From the NCBI GenBank assembly GCA_014058105.1, contig JACGCM010002885.1, positions 744,001-808,000 on the forward strand: 64,000 bases of DNA. Direction: 5' to 3'. Numbering within the stretch: the stretch's first letter is position 1; each line of letters begins with the position of its first letter. Made by a program: the position numbers and the translations under genes. Source of the stretch: Kingdonia uniflora. Its lineage: Eukaryota > Streptophyta > Magnoliopsida > Ranunculales > Circaeasteraceae. The notes below the pieces were generated by a model. It was not told where the DNA came from and searched no databases. It saw nothing but the letters and a program-made list of their open reading frames with translations. Below are positions 1 through 11,455 of this stretch, one piece after another.

Positions 1-95
1 AGCGGCCAATCTCACCTCCCTACAGACTCCCTCGCAGACCCCTTGACCAGCCTGTAATAATTGTACTGGCACAGGGGCATGTAGCAGTATGTAAA

Positions 96-644
96 ATGAT
101 CATGGGGGACCTCAATAAAGTACCATCACGTAATACAGTTTCCAACTCCACGAGACAGTGTTATAGCCTTACTGAGAACCAACGTACGACCTACAACTTC
201 GAGGCAGGCACCGAGATTTCGTACGAGCAGGCCATCTACTTCACCGACAATGACCTTGGCTTAGTCTCTCATCCATATGACGATGTTTTTATCATTTAGA
301 TTGTGATCGGGGGTATCCTCGATAAGCGCATACTGGTAGATTCTGGCAGTGGCGCCAACATCTTGTATTATGACACCCTCAGAAACATGAACATGCAAGA
401 TTGCTTGGTGCCATACAAAACAGAGATCTCAGGCTTCAACGGGTCCGCTGAATGGGCTATGGGGGAGCTCGTCACTCAAGTACAGGCCAGACCAGTCGTT
501 GTACCTACCACATTCGTCATCATCAATAGCCTCACAATCCATTACAATGCCATCATGGGACGTAACTGGATCCATGCCATGAAGGCAGTTTCATCTTTCT
601 ATCATCAGGTAATACGTTTCTCTACAAAATTCAGCCCATACTAA
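96..644 (+). pseudogene. gag C-terminus and aspartic protease of the Tat element (broken)
   Basis: Two reading frames (96-299 and 303-644) are separated by a stop. The second contains ILVDSGSGANILYYD, a retropepsin active-site motif (D-S-G) followed by a hydrophobic strand, and ends with IMGRNWIH, the second conserved part of the fold (usually GRxW/L). In an intact element this protease matures the Gag-Pol polyprotein. The first stretch (YEQAIYFTDNDLGLVSHPYDD) matches the segment that usually precedes this protease in plant Tat elements. It is a remnant with no start of its own. Confidence 0.75.
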
Positions 645-1017
645 ATGCGAGGCTGCCAAGTCGCGGCCCATATATGCTACACCAACTCTCTAAATAATTT
701 GGTGAACCGTGAGAATTCTAAGAAAAAAGGGAAAGAGTATCACCATTGCGGACTAGCAACGAACAGGGAATAAGCCCATGGCGGTGGACTAGTCCCCCGT
801 TCCTCGCCGCCCCAGCTTGCAAATAAAAACATATGCACAACCCTCTGATCGGAATGATGTAGTTATAACCACGTTTAGTAGAGACTGGACACCGCCTCTT
901 GTGGAGCTGGTTGATAAGATTAACCTCGACGGCCCCACGAGAACAACATATATTGGTTCCCTGTTGACAGGTGACGAGCGCTCGAACCTTATCACCCTCC
1001 TCCAATAGTACAAAGAC

Positions 1018-1965
1018 ATCTTCGAATGGTCATTCAAAGAAATGTCGGGTGTAGACCCCGACGTGGCCTGCCAACACTTGCATGTAAATGACAAAGCTAC
1101 CCCCGTCAAGCAGAAACCACGATGAGCAGCCTCAAGGTTACGGGGAGCCATAAACGATGAGATCCAAAAGTTACTATAGGCAGGATTTATCAGATCCGTG
1201 GACTGCCTACGCTGGGTAGCCAATGTGGTAGCCATCCCTAAGAAGAATGGTAAAACTCGGGTCTATATTGATTTCACCGACCTCAATAGACACTGTCTGA
1301 AGGATAGCTTCCCAATGCCCCTCATCACTAGACTGGTCGATTCCATGGCCGGACACGAGCGGTTGTCCTTCATGGATGGTTACTTCGGGTACAGCCAAAT
1401 ATCATTGGCAACAGAGGGCCAAGAGTGTACTTCCTTTACCACTGAGCAAAACCTATCCTGTTATATCGTCATGCCCTTTGTCCTGAAGAATACAAGATCA
1501 ACTTACCAGTGCCTCATCACCACCATGTTTGAAGATCAATTGGGGAAGACAGTTGAAGTCTACATTGATGACATGCTCATAAAGAGCAGGCTGCATGACG
1601 ACCACCTCAATGACCTTGAGACCGTCTTTACAAAGTTAGGATCCTATAAGATGCGACTGAACTCTGAAAAATCTAGCTTTGGTGACTCTTCGGAGAAATT
1701 CTTCGGGCACCTAGTCACTCAGTGAAGAATTGAGGCCGACCCTGACAAGATCTGTGCCCTCGCATGTATGCCCTCACCACGAACGCTAAAGCAAGTTCAA
1801 GCCTTCGTGTGAAAAATTGCCGCACTCGGCCACTATATTTACAAAGCCTTCTACAAATGCCGTCCATTATTTCAATGTATCTGTGAGAACAAAAAGTTTC
1901 AATGGAATGGCAAATGCGTGACAGCTCTCTAGGACATGCTGCGGTACTTGGCCACCTCCCCAATC
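1018..1965 (+). pseudogene. Reverse transcriptase domain of the Tat element (broken)
   Basis: The longest open stretch, 1198-1725, shows VYIDFTDLNRHCLKDSFPMP, then LSFMDGYFGYSQI and the catalytic VYIDDMLIKS (YxDD box, about 1558-1587), in the order of a Ty3/gypsy RT. The segment before it (from about 1042) reads as the usual RT lead-in MSGVDPDVACQHLHV, interrupted by stops at about 1123 and 1177. Downstream the frame stops at about 1725 (TGA) but continues as RT thumb. The second and third aspartates of the active site are still present; the disabling lesions are nonsense changes elsewhere. Confidence 0.85.
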
Positions 1966-2340
1966 ATCAGTGTACCAAAAGAGCACAAGCTGTTGGGCTT
2001 GTATCTCAGGAATACCGATGAATCTATCAACGCAGTCCTCGTTCGTATGGATAGCAGAGCCAAGAAGCCGGTCTACTTCGTCAGTAAAACCCTCTTGGGA
2101 GTGAAACTATGCTACTCCACAGTAGAAAAATAAGCCCTCACCCTAGTATACGCCTCATAGAAGTTATGCCCGTACATCCAGGCCCACAGAATTAAGGTCA
2201 TCACCCCAGCCATTACGAGAGGTATTCGCAAAGAAAGATAAGACTCATCGCATTGCAAAATGGGCAATCACTCTAAGGGAATTTGACATACGCTTTGTGC
2301 CAAGGGTCGTCGTTAAAGAATAGACGGTCGCCGACCTCCT
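1936..2340 (+). pseudogene. First RNase H domain of the Tat element (broken)
   Basis: The frame at 1936-2133 contains KLLGLYLRNTDESINAVLV and KKPVYFVSKTLLG, matching the RNase H region that follows RT in Ty3/gypsy Pol (pattern LYL..s...avaa.L; pvYyvSktL). Stops interrupt it at about 2131 and 2158. In an intact element this activity degrades the RNA strand during reverse transcription. The copy is inactive. Confidence 0.65.
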
Positions 2341-2412
2341 AATTAATGATTACAATTGGCATAAGGAGGAGGACGATGACCATAACACTCACCGAGATGA
2401 CGACGAGTCGGC

Positions 2413-2830
2413 CTATACTAAGGGGTGGCGGCTATACACGGACGGGTCTATTAACGCGGGTGGTTCAGGATTGGGGGTAGTGCTAGTCACTCCTACCGAT
2501 GAAAAAATTGAGAAAGCTATACGGGTCAGCTTCCCCCTCAGTAACAACAAAGTAGAATACGAGGTATTATTATGTGGTGTAGATTCAGCGTTGGCCCTGG
2601 GCGTGGAAGAACTTTCCATCTTTACCGATTCGCAGCTAGTTATTAACCAGTATAGTGGGACGTTCCAGGCCAACAACAGAATGTGTGACTATATGGAAAT
2701 TTTGAAACAACGGCTGAGCTAGTTCTGAAAGGTCAACCTCGAGCACATTCACCGCGGTAAGAATAGGCACTCTGACGCTTTCACATACTTAGGAAAAATC
2801 GTTGGCGATCGACTCAGGGTTATTCAGGTG
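2413..2830 (+). pseudogene. Second (archaeal-type) RNase H of the Tat element
   Basis: The translation reads LYTDGSINAGGSGLGVVL, then NNKVEYEVLLCGVDSALALG and IFTDSQLVINQYSG. This is the D...E...D arrangement of an RNase HI fold, found as an additional domain between RNase H and integrase in the Tat lineage. All three acidic residues (D in YTDGS, E in VEYEVL, D in FTDSQ) are present. A stop follows at 2720, after which the fold's tail (VNLEHIHRGKNRHSDAF) continues. Confidence 0.75.
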
Positions 2831-2889
2831 GAGATCCTTAACAAACCTAGCAAATTCGAGCATATGATAATGGCCATGTCAACTGACAG

Positions 2890-4170
2890 CTCTGTCGCCC
2901 CCTCAGACACCGATTAGCGCCAACCCTTTCTTGACTTCCTCGGGGTACACCATATCCTTCCCACAGACCGGTCGGCCGCTGAGAGTATCCGAAACAAAGC
3001 AAGAAAGTACACAGTCATTAATAACAAACTTTACCAAACGAGCCTGTACGCTCCGCACATCACATGTATCGCTAGGGAAAGGGTAAAAAGGGTCATCGCA
3101 GAAAATCATGAAGGCGTCTGCGGGGAACACACAGCGGGTCAGTCCATGGCCGGCCGAGCTCGAACACAGGGATTGTATTGGCTAATAATGCGATAAGACT
3201 TCATAGCGTATGCGTAAAAGTACGACAAATATCAATTATACGGGCACCTTATCCATACCCCCGCCATCGACCTCCATAAAGTTTCTAGCCCTTGGCCATT
3301 TGCTAAATGGGGCTTGGACATAGTCGGGGTACTCCACATGGCGAGCGGGAGACGCCAATGGTTACTCTCGCTCGCTCGCCAATGGTTACTTTACCAAATG
3401 GTTACTTTACCAAATGGGTTGAAGTGCTACCCTCGCTCGTATTCGGGAAGAAGAGGTAATCACCTTCTTATAGAAGTATATCATCATACGGTTCGGTGTC
3501 CCCATAGTTTTGATGACCGACAATGGTACATTATTTATGGGCCACAAGGTTGCCGAGTTCGTTCGGCCTTACAGCATCAAAATCCTACCCTCGAGCCCCG
3601 ATACCCCCAGGGAAATGGACAGGCCGAGGCCACAAATAAAATAATAATCGATAGTATTAGTAAATGCTTGGATTCAGCCAAAGGTTGATGGGTCAACGAA
3701 CTACCCCATATGTTGTGATCTTACCGCACGACACCGCGTAAGAGTACGGGCTTCAACCCGTTTATGCTCACCTATGGCTCTGACGTAGTACTCCCTACCG
3801 AGGTTATCACTAATGCTACGAGATCCATGATTGTAGACAATGAGATCAACGACCGACTCCTCGTGAAGAACCTCGACATGATAGACAAAACTCGAGAGGA
3901 AGCCTCCTCGCGCATGCTCTGGTATTAAAAGATACTAAAGAGAAACTATAACAAATAGGTGCTCCCTCAGTACTTCCGCGAAGGGGACTACATCATGAAA
4001 AAAGTCTTTATTATAGTTCATAATCATAATAAAGGCAAAATCTAACCTAATTGGGAAGGCCCATACCTCATCTCCTGTGTGATCGATTAAAATGCCTACT
4101 ACCTACTAAATAGTGATGAAGAAGAGCTCAAATTCCCCTGAAATGCAATGAACCTTCGCAAATGGATTTA
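2890..4170 (+). pseudogene. Integrase of the Tat element (broken, zinc site lost)
   Basis: The zinc-binding domain is recognisable around 3040-3250 (ENHEGVCGEH). The expected C-x-x-C pair near 3218-3232 reads KYDKYQ, so both cysteines have become tyrosine. The DDE core follows: WGLDIVG near 3313, TDNGT near 3520 and YPQGNGQAEATNKII near 3602-3646 carry the two aspartates and the glutamate. A small local duplication at 3356-3420 disrupts the segment after the first aspartate. Many stops and frame changes follow through about 4170. Confidence 0.75.
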
Positions 4171-4224
4171 GTAGTAATGTGATACGTGTATATAGCTCAC
4201 CGAAATATATGTCTTTAACCCCAG

Positions 4225-4862
4225 CTTTACACTCTTCTCACTATAATGGGGGCATCCTTGACATAGGACACCCTTGTAACGATGAGAGTCTCTTGCTTTT
4301 TAAAGTAAATGCACACTCACTATACTGGGACATCCTTGAAGTAAAACACCCTTGCAACAACGAGAGTCTCTTTTTAAAGTAAAAGCGTACTCACCATACT
4401 GGGGGCGTCCTTGAAGTAGAACACCTTCACAACGACGAGGGTCACTTTTTGAAGTAAAAGCGCACTCACCGTACTCAGGTTGTCTTTAAAGTAGGACACC
4501 CTCGCAATGGCGAGAGTCATTTTTTGAAGTAAAAGCACACTCACCATACTCGGGGCGTCCTTGACGTAGAAAACCCTCACAACGACGAGAGCAACTTTTT
4601 GAAGTAAAGACACACTCACCTTACTGGGAGAATCCTTGACGTAGGACATCCTCACAACGACGAGAGCCATTTTTTAAAATAAAAGCACTCTCACCATACT
4701 GGGAGAGTCCTTGACATTGGACATCCTCGCAACGATGAGAGTCACCTTTTAAAGTAAAAGCGCACTCACCGTGCAGGGGGCGTCCTTGAAGTAGGACATC
4801 CTCGCATAGACCAAAGTCGATTTTTGTAGTAAAAGCGCATCGAGGGCATCCTTGATGTAGCA
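4225..4862. repeat. Tandem array, 75-bp unit, about 8-9 copies
   Basis: The phrase ACTCACCATACTGGGGGC recurs with a fixed 75-bp spacing (starts near 4314, 4389, 4464, 4539, 4614, 4689, 4764, 4839), each time followed by GTCCTTGA-type and ACGACGAGAG-type blocks. Because 75 is a multiple of three, the minus strand stays open across several units and would give 25-residue repeats. I regard that as a by-product, not a gene. The array lies just past the integrase, where Tat elements often carry tandem repeats. Confidence 0.92.
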
Positions 4863-4865
4863 TAC

Positions 4866-5850
4866 CTTAGTCCTACGAGGACTACTAAAAAAGTTGTTAG
4901 GTACTTTGCGCCTAACTCTCTTTAAGGTTGTTAAGACGACAACGCGTACATAGTTCTACGAGGACTACTAAAAAAGTTGTTGGGCACTTCGCGCCTAACT
5001 GTCTCTCTAAGGTTACTAAGACGACGATGCGTACATAGTCATATGAGGACTACTAAAAAAGTTGTTGGGCACTTCGCACCTAACTGTCTTTCTAAGGTTG
5101 TTAAGACAACAATGCGTACATAGTCTTACGATGACTACTAAAAAAGTTGTTGGGCACTTTGTGCCTAACTGCCTCTCTAAGATCGCTAAGACGACACCGT
5201 GTACATAGTTCTACGAAGACTACTAAAAAAGTTGTTAGGCACTTCACGCCTAACTGTCTCTCTAAGGTCACTAAGACGACGATACATACATAGTCCTACG
5301 AAGACTACTCAAAAAGTTGTTGGGCACTTCGCGCCTAACTGTCCCTCTAAGGTCGCTACGACGACAATACGTACATAGTTCTACGAGGACTACTAAAAAA
5401 GTTGTAGGACACTTCATGCATAATTGTCTCTCTAAGGTCGTTAACACGACAATGCGTACATAGTCCTACGAGGGCTACAAACAAAGTTGTTGGGTACTTC
5501 GTGCCTAGTTGTCTCCCTAAGGTCGTTCAGACGACAACGTGTACATTATCCAATGAAGACTACTAAAATTGTTGTTGGGCACCTCGCGCCTAACTGAGGT
5601 TGCTAATACGACACCGCGTACATAGTCCTATGAGGACTCCTAAAAAATTTGTTGGGTACTCCGCGCCTAGCTGTCTTCCTAAAGTTGTTTAAACGACAAT
5701 GCATATATAGTCCTATGAGAACTACAAAAAAAGTTATTGGGCACTTCGCGCCTAACCGTCTCTCTAAGGCCGGTAAGACGACAATACGTGCAGTCCTACG
5801 AGGACTAAGAATAACAATTATGCGTCTTAGCCCTACGAGGATTCTTCTAC
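4866..5850. repeat. Tandem array, 85-bp unit, about 11-12 copies
   Basis: A unit beginning TCCTACGAGGACTACTAAAA and containing GTTGTTGGGCACTTCGCGCC recurs at 4871, 4954, 5039, 5124, 5209, 5294, 5379, 5464, 5549, 5626, 5711 and 5794. Most spacings are exactly 85 bp (83 at both ends, one of 77). The array directly abuts the 75-bp array but shares no obvious sequence with it. Confidence 0.93.
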
Positions 5851-6990
5851 ATAATTACAGATATGATAACAAGTTCCTCTTTCATTTCCACACTAACAAT
5901 TACAAACGAGACCATAATAAAACTACATTACTATTGATATATCACACACAACAAGGGCATGGCTTATCCCAACTTCCATAGCCCGACCCTTCGACACTGG
6001 CCTCCCTCACATCCTCAAGGGCCATGATCCTCAGAACCACTATACGGCCAGACCAGGTCTTCACTTGGTCTCGAAGAATGAGATACTAGAACCAGCATTT
6101 ATGTTACGTTTTCCTCTTCCCCTCTGGCAGAGACAAAGGGTCGACGTACGCCCACTCTAGTAGTTTCCCCGCCAACCCACGATGACCAAAATACATTTTG
6201 GCATAGAACTCTACCCACGTGGCCATCCGTGTTTCAAAATGCATTTACGATTGGGTCTACATCTTCTTATAAGGAAACCAGGTACTCATGTTAAAGGCTT
6301 CAAACAATGGCTACACTTTGAACACTTCAAGCCCCTCTTATAGGCCCCAAGCAAAGGTGATTAATTAAATTTTATAGGAAAACCAACAGCCCCTTGCCTA
6401 ATTATTACGCCCCTTAAAGACTGCTCAACTTCTCCCCAGGTGGCCCCACACACTGTCACCATTTTATGGAACTCCCAGTAAGCATTTATGACTCCCACTG
6501 CGTATCGGTTAAATAAGCACTAGGCCCCCGTACACCAATGGACGGACAGCCTCCACGACCCCGATACCTAGTCCAACGAGGACTAGAAAATTACTTTCGG
6601 GAGGAGTTTCTCTGAACTAAGTAGGCGATGTCGGTGGTGCAATCGACCACAGTACCCATACCAACCAAATTCCACGATGCAACGTGTCCCCACGATCACG
6701 ATACCTCATTCAACGAGGCCTAGCCAACCTTTGGCCAGCACCCAGCATTCCATACCTACGAGACTCTTGGTCGCAAACTAAACTCACAAAAAACAAACAA
6801 TTAGAAACAAGGAATCCATAATATTCTACAAGAACTACACACCTACTAAATTTTGTAGACAAGTAAATATATTGTTTACACAGTACACGGCCACGAAGGG
6901 CCCCATCAACCACGTTTAACATAACCACTACAGGCTCATTAAAAAAGTCTTTACACATTGCCACAACGGGCCTTAAAACATAACACTACG
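5851..6990. other. Non-coding 3' region of the Tat element
   Basis: No domain is recognisable on either strand. Short echoes of the 85-bp unit occur at 5830-5850 (CCTACGAGGAT) and near 6570 (CCAACGAGGAC), suggesting decayed array material extends further right than the regular copies. Confidence 0.5.
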
Positions 6991-6993
6991 ACT

Positions 6994-9450
6994 CTACTTA
7001 CGATTAGGCGGTTGTTTTAGTAGCTGCTGCATCCTCCTCGGCCAGCTGGGTCTATTCCTCGGGGTAATGTCAATTTTGTTTCCTAGAGGTAGTCGTGCTG
7101 AATATCCCAAGTGACAAAGCTTGGGCACGTCCTGGGACTGCCGAAGAACGAGGAGGGGTGGAGCGAGCATAGTAACCCACCCACCATTCGGTGGAGAGGC
7201 GAAACTCATCCTCTAAAAGTGTCATGCCCCCAACCAGTTCTACCACACGACCCTGTAGCCCATCGACCACTTGTTCCCACCACCAACTTTTTACAAGGCT
7301 TTTGCTCGCTCACCTCTTTATCGAGAGTAAACGTCTTTAGACGCCCATGCGTAGCTTCCAGGTCTCCTGCAAGCTGCAGCTTCTCCTCACTGAGCACTTT
7401 CACTTATTCTTTGAGCCCTGCAGTTACACCTGCCACATGGGAAGCCAGCTCGCAGTCCACGACCTCTTGAGCGATCCCCTTGTGATGGGCCTGCATGTTT
7501 GCCAACCGAAGCTCCAACTCCGTGTTACGACCGGCCAGATTCTCGCCACAAAACAATGCCACCTCAAGCGTGAGGATGCACTACACATCACAAAAATAAC
7601 CAGTTAGACAATAGCAAAAGCAATTATATGTATAAATGACAACCAATCCTTACTCACACAGCTGCCACGATCGCTGCACGACGAGCCCATGGATCCTCGA
7701 GCGTCTTAGCTAAGCGACCTTTCTTTTTATCCTTATAAGGGGTGTTCTGCACCTCCCCCTCTGGTAAGCCCCTATCAAACAACATTCCACTTGCAAGCAC
7801 TATTTTCTGTTACTTTGCCGCTGAGGCATCCTTCTCCTTGTGATCACTGACACCCCTAAGACCAGGGCTCAGCCCAACCTCCAGAGGTGCCGCTTGTGAC
7901 AAACTAGCCGTATCCCTTCCCTTTGTAGACAAAAACTGACGCTTCATTCCCACACTCTCTGCGGATTTAAAACTACGGACACTCTACACATAATTAGTTA
8001 TACTCACGGTACGTAAATGCGACTCGCTATACTTTTGTACTGACCAGTACTTGTCTAAGTTAAAGGTGTCATCTAGGATATTCGTCAACACCTGACAATC
8101 CTTATTTTTGTGACCGAGCAAATACAACTGAGAATTCTTGTACGTCACCTTGGAGATCGTCACACCTGTAAGATAACGAACTAACATTTAACCAGCACGT
8201 ACAACACGTATGACACAGAAGCATTACATAAAATTCTAATAGGAGATGCACCGTATACTTGGTGTAAAAAACGTTATGGCGTAAGCGGCGATTGGGCCCA
8301 TCGTCAAAGTTAAAGGCACCGATCACCAAGATTGGATGACGACACCAATAGTTTCCACTCGTAGGTAACTTAAATATCTTCGGCTCGTAGGTCTTCCGAG
8401 CTATATAATACCAGTACCTCCACTCAGGAGCGCAAGTGCGCATTACCTTCTAGCACCTCATTTCAGGCTTACCCCTCTTTGCACAGGCTGCCTTGGCCGC
8501 CACAGTCCTTGCCTTGGTCGTGGTCCGGGTTTTCCACTCCTTACGACCCGCCCTCGAGAGTGCAAGCATAACGCGTGACGACGCAGGCTCATCTAACGCC
8601 CCAACTCCCCCCCCCCCCCCTCATCCCCCATGCTCTCAGGGACAACATCCCACTGGCGTGGACAACACCCTGTCTTATATGCAACCAGAATATTGGCACA
8701 TCCCAGCGAGTCGGCATTGATTGGTTGATCAGTCGGTACCCCGTCATCACTCGGTAAAAGTTACCATTCATCTGCCCCGGCGCCCGCCCCAACGATTTCA
8801 AGCATTTTTTTCGTTAGGTCATCCAATGGGAACCTCAAGCCTACATCAAACTGCCTGTAGTAGACAATGTACTGATTGGGCACCAACGTCTGACAATCAG
8901 GCTAAATCTACTTGTTGCTGCCATTGGCCCTCGCATGCTCATTGATTATATTTAAATACTCCATTTTTATCCCAACACCCTTGTACTCGACTAACGAGCT
9001 AGGCAATCTCCACTCGCTGGGGTAAGGCCAAAAAAATTTAGAGCTACCCCTCGAACGACCACTAATAATGGCCTCGTTGGCCATATCCCCGGACACTCTT
9101 CTCTGCACCATAAAGTTTGTACGAACCTCAACCTCTAAGTCCCGAGGAGCAGAGGAACCTGCCTCATGGTTGTGACTACCCCCCCTATTCTATAGGTATT
9201 GTACAAGGTGGCATAACAGTGGACCCTTCCGTCGACGACTCCTCACCCGATGAAACCATCCTTCGCCTCGGTCTTCCTAACGTCGGGGTACACAGACTCG
9301 TGCTTAGTGCTTGGACGTCCCTGCACGAGCCATGTACAAATATCATACTCAATCTATAATATACGAAGGGCATAATGACCATATAGCCAACTAGGGCACC
9401 TCGAGTGCCTACTGCCCCTAAGTCCTTACACGATCTTGGACGGCCGCCAC
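6994..9450 (-). pseudogene. Antisense ORF of the Tat element, putative gypsy-type transposon domain
   Basis: Read on the minus strand, fragments in order are: VYYRQFDVGLRFPLDDL (about 8865-8815), resembling the conserved core of the plant 'putative gypsy type transposon' domain; EWRYWYYIARKTYEPKIFK and FNFDDGPNRRL (8443-8280); and a heptad-rich stretch with KVLSEEKLQLAGDLEATHGR (7403-7340), likely coiled coil. That order is found in antisense reading frames of plant Tat-type elements. Many stops and frame changes make it a pseudogene. Family assignment is by remembered motif similarity; the molecular role of this protein is not established. A run of 14 C lies at 8607-8620. Confidence 0.55.
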
Positions 9451-10075
9451 CCTAAATGTGACCCTGCGATGATTAATACATGATTCACCCCGGCATCACA
9501 GTGGAGCCACTCTTACAATCTCATAACGATAGGCAAACACAACATTGCCGGAATTACTACCGTTTTGACAACCCTCTGCCGATCAGAAGCAGTACCGAGC
9601 AAGAAACACATCTCAACCTAACAGACAGTTCTGACTCACCCTATGTAAGTTTCACAATGCAAATCAAACAAACTGGCTAGAAAACTCACCTGAATTACCA
9701 ACGCGTGCGGCTGGACAACTTATGGCCAAGCGAATCATCACGCCCAACAACGATTTTCAACACAAAACACAACGAAAGAAAAGAGTTCAAAATTACACTG
9801 AGATTATAACCACTGAGTTGCTAAAGTTTTTCTCAAACCACAGTGGGTCTTCTTGTATAGGAGTACATGGGGAGGCGAGAATGATTAATGCAGAGCTCAC
9901 CACAATGATGTGACATGTTACCAGCAGAGGCAGCTACCGTACGCCACACATTTTTCCAAAAAATAATTACTCTTTTCCCTTTCCAAGGCACTAACAGGCA
10001 TGATGTCTCACACCCAATACAGCGACCGACCAGTACACAACTATACCACCTCAGCTCACCCTCACTACGAGCACA
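9450..10075. other. Non-coding region between antisense ORF and LTR-like end
   Basis: No supported coding region. Short open frames (9480-9680, 9722-9913) lack recognisable motifs and look accidental. Confidence 0.4.
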
Positions 10076-10690
10076 ATCTGAGGGGGGGTAATTCTAGGAG
10101 CACGCTTCCACTAGTCACAAGGTGGAAGGTCGCTAAACAACCCCTCCATTACAAGTAGGAACACTCCAGCTAGCGTCAACTGCCCATTTTGTCACGCGAG
10201 CTCCCCGCTAACGACGAGCACGTCTTAGGCAAGAACTCACCTAACAACCACAGAGTCACTACAAACACAGTCGACGATGATAAGCGTTAGCCCCTTTGCC
10301 CACGTGGAGATGTAGAGCCTACGACCCTGAATGGATACCTTAGGAATTACACAAAGTACGTGAGCAGGGGCATCCTTAGGTCAAACCCTCCTTATAAATA
10401 GAGGGGGGGGGAGGTAACCTAAAGGGGATCTTCTGCTTCTTCATCTTCTTCTAGTTCCTGGCCGAGCACTTCTTCTTCCTTCAAAGAAATAGTTTAAGGG
10501 AAAAACCTAGAGAGAGTCGAGTGGTGCCCTCCTCCAGCGGAACGTTTCAGGCCCAAAATGATTATACACTCATTGTTAACCCTAAGAGGAATCACGGGAC
10601 TACAAAAACTTATGTGACCATAAGGTCTCAAAATAATGTTAGAGTTTTCTTAAGGAATAAATAATTTTATACGGGCATTTACAAAAAAAT
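10076..10690 (+). repeat. Candidate LTR of the Tat element
   Basis: A purine tract, CTGAGGGGGGG at about 10,077-10,087, resembles a polypurine tract. It is followed by TAATTCTAGG rather than a canonical TG start. A TATA box lies at 10,393-10,400, and a CT-rich leader (CTTCTGCTTCTTCATC) follows. The segment near 10,531 (TGGTGCCCTCCTCC) may be a decayed primer-binding region. The second LTR is not in the window, so the limits cannot be tested here. Confidence 0.4.
10393..10400 (+). promoter_or_regulatory. TATA box of the candidate LTR
   Basis: TATAAATA stands upstream of a run of nine G and a CT-rich leader, as expected for a plant LTR promoter. Confidence 0.45.
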
Positions 10691-10697
10691 CCCTTAC

Positions 10698-10965
10698 TGT
10701 TAGGAGTTGGGTCTAGCCCAAGGTAGGAGTCCAACTGGGTTGGGGTGTTCTATTGGACTCCTAACATGCCCATAGGCCTTTTACGGTTTATGGGGAGAGT
10801 TTAAGTAGAATAGGTAACCCATGTTGTAGGGTTATCCTTCTTTGTATTACGTATAGAGAAATAGTTTACAATCAAAAAAAGATTATCCTCTCTTCTCTCA
10901 ATTACTCTCAATATAAAACGATTAGCTTGATTATGTTATTCCTTAATACGTTATCAGCACGTAGA
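10698..10965 (+). repeat. Copia-like LTR remnant, possibly a solo LTR
   Basis: Begins TGTTAGGAGTTGG, with a hairpin formed by TGTTAGGAGT (10698-10707) and ACTCCTAACA (10757-10766) and an inner pair AGGAGTCCA/TGGACTCCT. It ends near TCCTTAATA, followed by CGTTATCAGCACG, a phrase I recall just inside plant copia-type LTRs. No coding region of a copia element follows. Confidence 0.5.
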
Positions 10966-11041
10966 GCTAGTGGATCAAAAGAAGAAAGAACTATCCAAAA
11001 GCAGCATTTTCAGGGAATTCTTACGATCAGGAGAGGTATTT

Positions 11042-11455
11042 TAAATATTTTCAAATTTTGATTCAATTTTACTCTAATCTATGATATAGTATATCTAATT
11101 ATGGATTAGAAGTATTTTTACCTTTTTTTATATTAAAAATAACAAATTTGGTTCTTTTTATTATTGATTAAGGGTTGTTTTCAAACAAATTTTCTTTCTC
11201 TGTGGACATCGAATAGAGGCGAGACTAATTTTGTTAGATAGCCTATCCCACGAGCTTTCTAATGGTATATGACATGTCTCAGGGAGAAGTCCCAATTGCA
11301 AGAAAAGTGATGTTGAAACATGGCAGTTTCACGGCCAAAAATGGTTGTTTTAGGTCATGATGACATCAGCAAAGAAAATATTATTTTTAAAACTATTTTT
11401 TAAATATTATTTTATAATTATCTCAGGATGATGTCATCATTATCCATTGTGCTGA
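11042..11455. other. AT-rich stretch without recognisable features
   Basis: No open frame or repeat structure that I can support. Confidence 0.4.

Larger units (their letters stand above)
1..10690 (+). mobile_element. Degenerate Ty3/gypsy retrotransposon, Tat lineage
   Basis: The region reads as one long LTR retrotransposon entered from inside its gag-protease region. On + come protease, reverse transcriptase, RNase H, a second RNase H and integrase. They are followed by two tandem arrays, a degenerate antisense coding region and an LTR-like segment with a TATA box near 10,393. The RT motif FTDLN, the extra RNase H, the 3' tandem repeats and the antisense ORF are typical of Tat/Retand/Ogre-type elements. 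Every domain carries stops or frameshifts, so the copy is dead. The 5' LTR and most of gag lie left of the window. The right end is uncertain. Confidence 0.78.

Noticed and set aside
718..1235. Minus-strand open frames over the gypsy RT region
   Set aside because: They are shadows of the + strand Pol remnant; no motif on the minus strand.
4374..4863. Minus-strand ORFs with 25-residue repeats (VKDAPSMVSVLLLQK-type)
   Set aside because: A consequence of the 75-bp tandem period being divisible by three; no start context, no conserved family.
4225..5850. Regularly spaced repeats resembling a CRISPR array
   Set aside because: The whole unit is repeated with no unique spacers, the DNA is a plant retrotransposon, and no cas genes exist.
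8607..8620. 14-C homopolymer as a functional site
   Set aside because: Lies within a decayed antisense ORF; most simply slippage or a sequencing-length artefact.
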